This document shows, piece by piece, positions 57,355-64,000 of a DNA stretch of 64,000 nt; positions within the stretch are counted from its first letter, which is position 1, and the number at the start of each line of letters is the position of its first letter. The DNA lies in assembly GCA_902633855.1 (NCBI GenBank), contig CACPHU010000001.1, positions 1 to 64,000 on the forward strand, given 5' to 3'. This DNA comes from an uncultured OCS116 cluster bacterium. Its GTDB lineage: Bacteria > Pseudomonadota > Alphaproteobacteria > Rhizobiales > TMED25. Position numbers and translations under genes: made by a program. The notes under the pieces were generated by a model. It saw only the letters and a program-made list of their open reading frames with translations. It did no database searches and had not been told where the DNA came from.

Positions 57355-57816
57355 ATGGAAAAGAAGATTGAGATTAACTTTTTGGATGTTTCAAAGTTCG
57401 GCTGTGAAGAGCTTCCCAAGTATCAGACGATAGGTTCATCCGGTCTTGACCTTGCCGCGAGTTCAGACATAGGCGAGAGTGGAATAGAAATCAAGCCAGG
57501 TGAGTGGGATTTAATACCTACAGGGATAGCAATCGAACTTCCAGAGGGTCTTGAGGCACAAATTAGGCCACGATCGAGCATCGCATTTAAAAATGGGGTA
57601 ACTATATTAAATTCACCGGGTACTATTGACAGTGACTATCGAGGTGAGATTAAAATCATCCTTATAAACCACGGTCAGGAAACATTCACAGTCAAACCAG
57701 GTGATAGAATTGCACAAATGGTAATTACAAGGATCGAGCGTGTGAATTTAGAGAAGAGTGAGTTCATAACTAAAACAATTCGCGGCAGTGGCGGTTTTGG
57801 ATCTACAGGGATTTGA
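57355..57816 (+). CDS. dut: Deoxyuridine 5'-triphosphate nucleotidohydrolase
   Basis: A 153-residue trimeric dUTPase. The five motifs are present: SSGLDLAAS, RPRSSIAFKNG, GTIDSDYRGEIKIILIN, GDRIAQMVI and the P-loop-like tail GSGGFGSTG. It keeps uracil out of DNA and provides dUMP for thymidylate. The downstream ThiF-like gene starts 1 bp after the stop. Confidence 0.96.
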   Translation: MEKKIEINFLDVSKFGCEELPKYQTIGSSGLDLAASSDIGESGIEIKPGEWDLIPTGIAIELPEGLEAQIRPRSSIAFKNGVTILNSPGTIDSDYRGEIKIILINHGQETFTVKPGDRIAQMVITRIERVNLEKSEFITKTIRGSGGFGSTGI

Positions 57817-57817
57817 A

Positions 57818-58570
57818 ATGCTAGGTAATATTGAGCACACGCAAATGAGCGGACAAGAATTGGAGAGGTATTCAAAACAAATTCTTATAAAAAATATCGG
57901 TGGTGTTGGTCAAAAGAAGCTCAAATCATCAAAGGTCCTTGTGATTGGTTTAGGAGGACTCGGGTCGCCTGTGGTCACCCATCTCTCCAGTTCAGGTATT
58001 GGGGAGATAGGGCTTGTTGACAATGATAAAGTTGATTTATCGAATTTACAAAGGCAATTCATTCACAGTGTGGATACAATTGGCCTAAATAAAACAGAAA
58101 GCGCAAAAATTTTTATTGATAGACTTAATCCGAATTCGATAATCTACAATTATTCAACTGACGCAAAAACAGCAGAGATTATAGAGATTATTTCACAATA
58201 TGATGTTGTCATCGATTGCACGGATAACTACAAAACAAGGTTCAAAGTTGCTGATGCTTGTCAGAAATATACGAAGCCTTATATATTGGGAACAGTGAGA
58301 GCATTTGAGGGGCAAGTAACAACTATTCTTCCATCAAAATCAAAAATAAAAAATCCTAAAATACGAGACTTATTTGATGAGGAAAATATTTCTAATACCG
58401 GGGATGATTGCTCAGACATTGGAGTTTTATCTGTAACTACAACTCTTGTTGGAACAATTATGGCTTCTGAGTGCTTAAAACTAATACTAAATATGGATGA
58501 AGTCTTAGTTGGTAAACTGCTAATGGTTGATTTGCTTAATTTGAAATTTGAAACTATAAAATACAAATAA
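57818..58570 (+). CDS. ThiF/MoeB-family adenylyltransferase lacking the zinc cysteines
   Basis: A 250-residue E1-like enzyme. The ATP-binding block is VIGLGGLGSPVVTHLSSSGI, then LVDNDKVDLSNLQRQFIHS with the catalytic arginine, and VIDCTDNYKTRFKVADAC. Members activate small sulfur carriers (ThiS, MoaD) by C-terminal adenylation. The two CxxC zinc pairs of most MoeB/ThiF proteins are missing, and the protein ends before the second. The ATG at 57818 is preferred because AGGG lies 7 bases before it; an upstream GTG overlapping dut is possible. Confidence 0.85.
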   Translation: MLGNIEHTQMSGQELERYSKQILIKNIGGVGQKKLKSSKVLVIGLGGLGSPVVTHLSSSGIGEIGLVDNDKVDLSNLQRQFIHSVDTIGLNKTESAKIFIDRLNPNSIIYNYSTDAKTAEIIEIISQYDVVIDCTDNYKTRFKVADACQKYTKPYILGTVRAFEGQVTTILPSKSKIKNPKIRDLFDEENISNTGDDCSDIGVLSVTTTLVGTIMASECLKLILNMDEVLVGKLLMVDLLNLKFETIKYK

Positions 58571-58571
58571 T

Positions 58572-59153
58572 ATGATCGTAAAATTACTCTCAAAAAGGTT
58601 TCTTATTTTTATTTTAATTGCTATATTTCTAGCATTTGTTTCTTACAAAGTTTTTAAGAGTGCCTTTCAAGAATTTGAGGACACAATTGTAGACAGTTCA
58701 GCTTACACGACTCGTGATAGCAATTATAAATTTAAAAGCTTAAGATCCGGTAAGACTAATGTAAGAATTGGTCCATCTTTAGAACATAATATTCTCTGGA
58801 CGTATCAGAAAAAAGGTCTTCCAATAGAAATATTGGAAGATATACAGGGGTGGAGTAAAATTAGAGATTATCAAGCTAAATCAGGATGGATAAAAAATAC
58901 GTTAATTACCACAAATAGAACCGGTATCATCTCCCCATGGAGAATTACAGAAAATAATCCAAATTTTGAGAATTTATATAAACATTCCGATAAAAAAGAA
59001 ATAAATATAAAGCTCGAGTCCGGTGTTCTCGTGAATATTCTTAGCTGTGATGGTGAGCAATGCCTCATAAAAATACAAGATAAAGAGGGCTGGATAGAGC
59101 AGGACCTTATATTTGGTGTTTATATCGACGAGGTGATAGCATTAAGAGAGTAA
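58572..59153 (+). CDS. Membrane-anchored protein with bacterial SH3-like domains
   Basis: A 193-residue protein with one N-terminal membrane span (residues 10-25) and two SH3-like repeats facing the periplasm: TNVRIGPSLEHNILWTYQKK with GWSKIRDYQAKSGWIKNTLI, then KLESGVLVNILSCDGEQCLI and DKEGWIEQDLIFG. Such domains bind peptidoglycan or proteins; the partner here is unknown. It begins 1 bp after the ThiF-like gene and converges on irr. Confidence 0.82.
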   Translation: MIVKLLSKRFLIFILIAIFLAFVSYKVFKSAFQEFEDTIVDSSAYTTRDSNYKFKSLRSGKTNVRIGPSLEHNILWTYQKKGLPIEILEDIQGWSKIRDYQAKSGWIKNTLITTNRTGIISPWRITENNPNFENLYKHSDKKEINIKLESGVLVNILSCDGEQCLIKIQDKEGWIEQDLIFGVYIDEVIALRE

Positions 59154-59161
59154 TCCAAATT

Positions 59162-59596
59162 TCATTCATCACATAGGTTAATAATTAAATCTATGGATTT
59201 TATCTTTTTTCCTGCGGGAATTTTTGAGGGTGATAGCGCTATCTTCACATCTTCCGCAGCTATATCCTCAATTTTATTCTGGCTCTTGATATGATAATGA
59301 TGAGCAGTATTTCTATCAAAGAATGTTTTTTGGTTATCTACTTGAAGAGTTTTGATTAGTCCGTTCTGTGAAAAGTGATTTAGTGTATTGTAAACAGTTG
59401 CAAGAGACACTTTTAAATCACCCTGTTTTGTCTCATCATGCAATTCTTCGGCAGTGAAATGTCCTTGTTTTAGATTAAATAATATTCCTGCTAGATAAAC
59501 GCGTTGTCTGGTTATTTTTATGTCGGCTTTTCGCAGCATGCCCATAATACAAACTTTATTCACGTGCATTTCTGTATCTTTTGTTAAGTTTTGCAT
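59162..59596 (-). CDS. irr: Fur-family iron response regulator Irr
   Basis: A 144-residue Fur-superfamily repressor of the Irr group. It has MLRKADIKITRQRVYLAGILF, the recognition helix region LKVSLATVYNTLNHFSQNGL and FFDRNTAHHYHI, whose histidines match the haem-binding HxH of Irr. The N-terminal haem regulatory motif of rhizobial Irr (GCPWHD) is not intact: a lone Cys (CIMGM) remains. Irr represses iron-using genes when iron is low and is degraded or released by haem. The divergent fabA pairing is the same as in many alphaproteobacteria. Confidence 0.85.
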   Translation of the reverse strand: MQNLTKDTEMHVNKVCIMGMLRKADIKITRQRVYLAGILFNLKQGHFTAEELHDETKQGDLKVSLATVYNTLNHFSQNGLIKTLQVDNQKTFFDRNTAHHYHIKSQNKIEDIAAEDVKIALSPSKIPAGKKIKSIDLIINLCDE

Positions 59597-59607
59597 AATA
59601 GTTAATC

Positions 59608-59641
59608 TTGATATATATTAGGGTAACTTTTGTTATCCTAA
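59608..59641 (+). promoter_or_regulatory. Candidate fabA promoter with overlapping operator-like inverted repeat
   Basis: TTAGGGTAAC (59618-59627) and GTTATCCTAA (59632-59641) form a 10-4-10 inverted repeat with one mismatch in the 89-bp gap between irr and fabA. It sits between and over a possible promoter, TTGATA at 59608-59613 and TGTTAT at 59631-59636 (17-bp spacing). A repressor bound here could control both irr and the fab genes. Confidence 0.45.
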
Positions 59642-59685
59642 ATTTATAATAAATTTAAATAAATGTAAATTATTGAATAGAGTAT

Positions 59686-60192
59686 ATGTCAAATTTTGAT
59701 AAAGATGCCTTTACATATGAAGACCTAATAGCATGTGCGGAAGGTAAGTTATTTGGTGCTGGTAATGCCCAACTGCCTATGCCACCTATGCTAATGTTTA
59801 ATAAGATATCAAAAATTGACACAGAGAGCGGCTTGTACTCTAAGGGCCAAGTAATCGCTGAAATGAGTATATCAAAGGATAGTTGGTTTTTTGACTGTCA
59901 TTTCAGAGGTGACCCAGTCATGCCGGGATGCTTGGGCCTTGATGCACTATGGCAGCTGCTTGGATTTTATCTGGGCTGGCTCGGTCAACCGGGAAAAGGA
60001 AGGGCGCTGGGAGTCGGGGAGGTAAAATTCTTTGGAATGATTACTCCAAAAATTAAAAGACTTGAATATATCATAAATATTAAAAAACTGATTACAAGAA
60101 ATCTCACGTTGGGCGTTGCTGATGGTGACCTTTATGCCGATGGAGAGAAAGTTTATTCTGCGGAAAATCTAAAAGTTGGCTTATTTGAATAG
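59686..60192 (+). CDS. fabA: 3-hydroxydecanoyl-ACP dehydratase/isomerase FabA
   Basis: A 168-residue hotdog enzyme that dehydrates 3-hydroxydecanoyl-ACP and isomerises the product to the cis-3 form, the entry to unsaturated fatty acids. The active-site His72 and Asp86 lie in FDCHFRGDPVMPGCLGLDAL, with ALGVGEVKFFGMI following. It precedes fabB by 13 bp; fabA-fabB-fabI run in one direction from a probable shared promoter. Confidence 0.97.
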   Translation: MSNFDKDAFTYEDLIACAEGKLFGAGNAQLPMPPMLMFNKISKIDTESGLYSKGQVIAEMSISKDSWFFDCHFRGDPVMPGCLGLDALWQLLGFYLGWLGQPGKGRALGVGEVKFFGMITPKIKRLEYIINIKKLITRNLTLGVADGDLYADGEKVYSAENLKVGLFE

Positions 60193-60205
60193 TTTTGAGG
60201 GGTCT

Positions 60206-61417
60206 ATGCGTCGAGTTGTTATTACAGGAATTGGTATTGTATCAAGTATTGGAAGCAATACTGAGGAAGTTAAAAAATCATTGTTCGATTGTACACCAGG
60301 CATTTCAAGAGCTATTGGGTATGATAATCTAGGATTTAGGTCACAAGTCTATGGCAGCCCAAACATTGATTTAGAGGAAAATATTGACAGAAAAAAATTG
60401 AGGTTTCTCGCAGACGGTTCCGCATGGGCATACATCGCAGCTGAGCAGGCAATCGCCGACGCGGAGCTGGACGAGGGCGATGTCTCTAATGAAAGAACAG
60501 GTCTAATTGTTGGGACTGGTGGGCCATCTACACGCGCTATCGTCAAGGCCGCCGACCAAACAAGAGATAGAGGCGCTAAGCATGTTGGACCTTTTGTTGT
60601 GCCAAAGGCAATGTGCTCCATGGCTTCTGCAACATTATCAACATATCTTGGTATCAAGGGAGTTAATTATTCGATATCATCGGCATGTGCAACTTCAAAT
60701 AACTGTATTGGGAGTTCCTACGAGCTTATTAAATGGGGCAGTCAAGATATAATGATAGCAGGCGGTGGGGAGGAACTGGACTGGTCTTTGTCTGTACTGT
60801 TTGATGGCATGGGGGCTATGTCATCTAATTTTAATGATGATCCAAAAAAAGCCAGTCGAGCATATGATTTGAATAGGGACGGCTTTGTGATTGCAGGCGG
60901 CGCAGGGATATTAATATTAGAAGAATATAATCGCGCAATCTCAAGAGGAGCAAAAATATATGCTGAGATTATTGGTTATGGCTCAACATCGGATGGTAAT
61001 GATATGGTACTGTTATCTGGTGACGGTGCAGAGAGAGCTATGCGACTTGCGGCAGCAGGTTTGGAATCAGAAATTGATTATATAAACCCACATGCAACCT
61101 CAACACCACAAGGTGATATAATTGAAGCGAATGCGATACGTAATGTTTTTGGTGATAAAGTTCCAACAATATCAGCGACAAAGTCACTTAGCGGGCATTC
61201 TCTTGGTGCCGCCGGGGCACATGAGGCAATATTTTCTTTGATTATGATGCAGAATAACTTCATTACAAAATCATGTAATATAGATGAATTGGATCCAAAT
61301 TTTAATGACTTGCCTATAGCGCTTGAACGTAAAGATGATATTGAAGTTAATACAGCAATGTCTAATGCATTCGGTTTCGGTGGAACAAATGCTTGCCTTG
61401 TTTTTAGGAAGATATAA
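60206..61417 (+). CDS. fabB: 3-oxoacyl-ACP synthase I (FabB)
   Basis: A 403-residue thiolase-fold condensing enzyme. The catalytic triad is Cys161 (SISSACATSNNCIG), His296 (INPHATSTPQGD) and His331 (SGHSLGAAGAHE). The FabA neighbour and the sequence support FabB, the enzyme that elongates the cis-3-decenoyl intermediate. The ATG at 60206, after GAGGGG, gives MRRVVITGIG and is preferred over an upstream overlapping start. fabI follows by 2 bp. Confidence 0.95.
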   Translation: MRRVVITGIGIVSSIGSNTEEVKKSLFDCTPGISRAIGYDNLGFRSQVYGSPNIDLEENIDRKKLRFLADGSAWAYIAAEQAIADAELDEGDVSNERTGLIVGTGGPSTRAIVKAADQTRDRGAKHVGPFVVPKAMCSMASATLSTYLGIKGVNYSISSACATSNNCIGSSYELIKWGSQDIMIAGGGEELDWSLSVLFDGMGAMSSNFNDDPKKASRAYDLNRDGFVIAGGAGILILEEYNRAISRGAKIYAEIIGYGSTSDGNDMVLLSGDGAERAMRLAAAGLESEIDYINPHATSTPQGDIIEANAIRNVFGDKVPTISATKSLSGHSLGAAGAHEAIFSLIMMQNNFITKSCNIDELDPNFNDLPIALERKDDIEVNTAMSNAFGFGGTNACLVFRKI

Positions 61418-61419
61418 TT

Positions 61420-62259
61420 ATGTCAGATCCCAATAATATAAATTTAGCTCTGATGAAAGGCAAAAAAGGAGTGATCATGGGTGTTGCAAATGATCATTCA
61501 ATAGCATGGGGTATTGCCCAGTCATTATCAGCAGCTGGAGCTGAGCTTGCATTTTCTTATCAGTCTGAGACTTTAAAAAAAAGGGTTGAGCCACTAGCAA
61601 AAATGTTAGGTTCAGATTTGATTTATCCTTGTGATGTTGAGTCAAGTGAGGACATTGAAATATTTTTCAATTTAATTAAAAATAAATGGGAAAGCATTGA
61701 TTTTCTTGTACATGCAATTGCATTTTCAGATAAAAATGAGCTAAAGGGACCATACTACAATACAACAAAAGAAAATTTTATTAAAACAATGCTCATATCA
61801 TGTTTTTCTTTTACAGAAGTTGTTAAAGAAGCTCAAAAAATTATGATTAGTGGTGGCTCAATTATTACTCTTACATTTGAGGGGGCGAATAGGGTGATGC
61901 CAAATTATAATGTTATGGGGATAGCAAAAGCAGGGCTTGAGTCTTCAGTTAGGTATTTGGCTGCAGACTTTGGAACAAGGGGCATTAGAGTAAATGCAAT
62001 ATCAGCAGGGCCAATGAGGACACTAGCGGGAGGCGGTATTGCTGATGCGCGAGCAATGTTTAACTTTCAGAAAAGACATTCACCATTGCAAAAGACAGTA
62101 ACATTATCGGACATTGGTGGATCTGCGATTTATTTGTTATCTGATTTATCCGCAGGTGTGACGGGTGAGGTGCATTATGTTGATTCAGGCTACAACATAA
62201 TCTCAACACCAAGACCTGAAATGTTGCAAGATGAAACTATTTACGACAACAAAGATTGA
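61420..62259 (+). CDS. fabI: Enoyl-ACP reductase (NADH) FabI
   Basis: A 279-residue short-chain-dehydrogenase-type reductase completing each elongation cycle. It has the atypical nucleotide-binding start GVANDHSIAWGIAQSL, and the catalytic pair Y163 and K170 in PNYNVMGIAKAGLE. The position of E. coli Tyr146 is Phe153 here (ITLTFEGANRVMP), a notable change near the active site. It converges on pnp with 21 bp between stops. Confidence 0.92.
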   Translation: MSDPNNINLALMKGKKGVIMGVANDHSIAWGIAQSLSAAGAELAFSYQSETLKKRVEPLAKMLGSDLIYPCDVESSEDIEIFFNLIKNKWESIDFLVHAIAFSDKNELKGPYYNTTKENFIKTMLISCFSFTEVVKEAQKIMISGGSIITLTFEGANRVMPNYNVMGIAKAGLESSVRYLAADFGTRGIRVNAISAGPMRTLAGGGIADARAMFNFQKRHSPLQKTVTLSDIGGSAIYLLSDLSAGVTGEVHYVDSGYNIISTPRPEMLQDETIYDNKD

Positions 62260-62280
62260 GTCTAAAGAATACAGATATTT

Positions 62281-64000
62281 TTAGTCTTTCTTTTTTCGTC
62301 TTTGTTTATTTTTTTCAGGCTTACTGCTGGAATCGCTTGACCCGCCCTCTTCAAGGCCACTTTCTTGATTTATACCTTTCATTGATAATTTTGATTTTCC
62401 CCTATCATCAAAACCGATCAATTTTACAAATACATCGTCATTTTCATTTACTACATCTGTGACTTGCGAGGTCCGCTCATTACTTAATTGGGATATATGG
62501 ACTAGGCCGTCCCTAGGACCAAAGAAGTTCACGAAAGCACCAAAATCTACAACTTTTACAATTTTACCTTTATATATTTCTCCAACCTCAGGTTCATCAA
62601 CGATTTGATGTATTCTAACTTTTGCAGCTTCGATTGCGTCCTTATCAGAAGATGCTATTGTTATGGTTCCTGAATCTTCAACGCTTATTTTTGCACCGGT
62701 TTGTTCAACCATCTCTTTTATTACCTTCCCTCCTGATCCAATCACATCTTTTATTTTATCAGTTGGGATATTCATAGTTACAATTCTCGGAGCAGTGTCG
62801 GCAACATCGTCTCTTGATGCCTTTATTGCTTTCTCCATCTCTGATAGAATATGTTTTCTGCCGGCTTTGGCTTGATCTAGGGCTTTTTTCATAATCTCTT
62901 TGGTTATTCCTGCAATTTTAATATCCATTTGAAGTGTTGTAATCCCTTTGCTTGTACCCGCAACCTTAAAGTCCATATCACCAAGATGGTCTTCATCCCC
63001 AATAATATCAGACAGGACAGCATAGTCCTTTCCTTCAAGAATTAGACCCATTGCAATTCCTGCAATTGGCTCACGAATTGGGACACCCGCATCCATGAGG
63101 GCTAATGATGTTCCGCAGACAGTTGCCATTGATGATGAACCATTTGACTCTGTTATCTCGGACACCACTCTAATGGTGTATGGGAAATCTTCTTTGCTTG
63201 GGAGTAATGGATGTACGGCACGCCACGCTAATTTTCCATGACCAATTTCCCTTCTTCCGGTTGCCCCGACTCTACCGACCTCACCAACTGAGAAGGGGGG
63301 AAAGTTGTAGTGGAGCATGAAGTTTTGTTTCTTTGTTCCATCTAATGAGTCTATATACTGTTCATCCTCGACAGTTCCAAGTGTTGTCACAACTATCGCC
63401 TGAGTTTCGCCTCTAGTGAATAGAGAGGAGCCGTGTGTTTTTGGTAGTAGACCTACTTCAACGGAAATTGGGCGAATATCAGATAATCCTCTTCCATCTA
63501 TTCTTTTTGAGTCTTTCAGAATTGAGTTTCTGACAATGCTACTCTCAATATCTTTAAATACTCCTGACGCTTCGATTTCATCATAATTATCATCAAATTT
63601 CTCGTTGAGCTTTTCAATCATCTCATCTTTGATAGTTTCAACTTGATTATAGCGTTCCTGCTTATCTGTAATTTGAAAAGCTTTCTCAAGCTTTGATCTT
63701 ACCTCACCATCTATAAAGCTTTTAATATCAGCATTATCCTTTTCTTCTATAATCATTGGGTCTTTAGCACATTTCCTTGCAAGATTAATTATCATTTCAA
63801 TTACTTCTTGCATAGATTCATGGGCAAACATTACAGCCTCCAGCATCATTTTCTCACTTAACTCGGATGCCTCTGACTCAATCATCAAGATTGCGTTCTT
63901 TGTACCTGCTACGACAAGTTCAAGTTGAGAATTTTCAATATCTTCAACTTTCGGGTTTAAAATCATTTCATTCTCAATCAATCCAATTTTTGCTGCTCCA
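62281..64000 (-). CDS. pnp: Polyribonucleotide nucleotidyltransferase (5' part outside window)
   Basis: The 3' part of PNPase, about 573 codons; the coding frame continues past base 64000 through [15 protein letters not shown], so the start lies outside. Visible parts are the second RNase-PH core ([33 protein letters not shown]), the KH domain ([20 protein letters not shown]) and the S1 domain ([21 protein letters not shown]). It degrades RNA by phosphorolysis as part of the degradosome. The C-terminal tail is short and basic. Confidence 0.96.
   Translation of the reverse strand, partial: GAAKIGLIENEMILNPKVEDIENSQLELVVAGTKNAILMIESEASELSEKMMLEAVMFAHESMQEVIEMIINLARKCAKDPMIIEEKDNADIKSFIDGEVRSKLEKAFQITDKQERYNQVETIKDEMIEKLNEKFDDNYDEIEASGVFKDIESSIVRNSILKDSKRIDGRGLSDIRPISVEVGLLPKTHGSSLFTRGETQAIVVTTLGTVEDEQYIDSLDGTKKQNFMLHYNFPPFSVGEVGRVGATGRREIGHGKLAWRAVHPLLPSKEDFPYTIRVVSEITESNGSSSMATVCGTSLALMDAGVPIREPIAGIAMGLILEGKDYAVLSDIIGDEDHLGDMDFKVAGTSKGITTLQMDIKIAGITKEIMKKALDQAKAGRKHILSEMEKAIKASRDDVADTAPRIVTMNIPTDKIKDVIGSGGKVIKEMVEQTGAKISVEDSGTITIASSDKDAIEAAKVRIHQIVDEPEVGEIYKGKIVKVVDFGAFVNFFGPRDGLVHISQLSNERTSQVTDVVNENDDVFVKLIGFDDRGKSKLSMKGINQESGLEEGGSSDSSSKPEKNKQRRKKKD

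Noticed and set aside
1-64000. tRNA, rRNA, CRISPR arrays, insertion sequences or prophage genes
   Set aside because: No cloverleaf-like segment in any gap, no regularly spaced repeats, and no transposase, integrase or phage structural genes were seen.

Overview
The window reads as a low-GC (roughly one third by eye, not computed), gene-dense alphaproteobacterial chromosome segment with very short intergenic gaps. The taxon call rests on synteny and gene content: mnmE-mnmG-rsmG-parA-parB-holA-lptE-leuS, hemE next to ppsR, secB-timA-mltA-smr, hslVU beside a hisB-hisH-hisA-hisF-hisE-coaA cluster, mutM-ubiE-ubiB-coaBC-dut, and an Irr-type regulator divergent from fabA-fabB-fabI. A marine, streamlined lineage is likely from base composition, abutting gene ends and a very acidic porin, but the genus cannot be fixed from the sequence alone.

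Layout. 1-3.5 kb: end of a YbbN-like co-chaperone, a Lon-substrate-domain protein, a Trm112-like protein, a UbiH-family hydroxylase and TesB. 3.6-5.4 kb: glnK-amtB behind a textbook sigma-54 promoter. 5.4-11.7 kb: a DapC-like aminotransferase, ftsK, lolA, xthA, a cNMP-binding protein and a YggS protein. 11.7-14.6 kb: two tandem porins with a shared four-cysteine layout; the first has 69 acidic residues against 3 lysines and no arginine in its mature part. 14.8-25.1 kb: lipoprotein, leuS, lptE, holA converging on parB-parA-rsmG-mnmG-mnmE, with a perfect parS inside rsmG. 25.1-27.4 kb: an accessory insertion holding a frameshifted secreted polysaccharide-lyase-like gene and a quinone oxidoreductase.

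27.4-38 kb: rho, hemJ and hemE face left, ppsR-maf-coaE-dnaQ face right. The 366-bp gap between hemE and ppsR carries several DnaA-box-like 9-mers and is the best candidate for the chromosomal replication origin. Then come secB, timA, mltA, smr and hslVU. 38-43.6 kb: histidine genes and coaA, then a pfkB kinase. 43.6-51.4 kb, all leftward: gpmA, dapB, dnaJ, dnaK (with a heat-shock promoter), dnaN, dnaA and a rhodanese gene. 51.4-52.1 kb: a long AT-rich spacer with a perfect 30-bp palindrome, then rpsT. 52.2-62.3 kb: enoyl-CoA hydratase, mutM, ubiE, ubiB, coaBC, dut, a ThiF-like protein, an SH3 protein, irr, fabA-fabB-fabI. The window ends inside pnp.

Functionally this is the origin-proximal housekeeping core: replication start (DnaA, DnaN, HolA, FtsK, candidate oriC), segregation (ParABS), ubiquinone and haem synthesis, CoA synthesis, envelope biogenesis and nitrogen sensing. 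I found no CRISPR array, tRNA, rRNA, insertion sequence or prophage, and no clearly new multi-gene system. The points most worth a second look are the origin, the disrupted lyase gene, the acidic porin, and the two operator-like palindromes upstream of rhodanese-dnaA and fabA.
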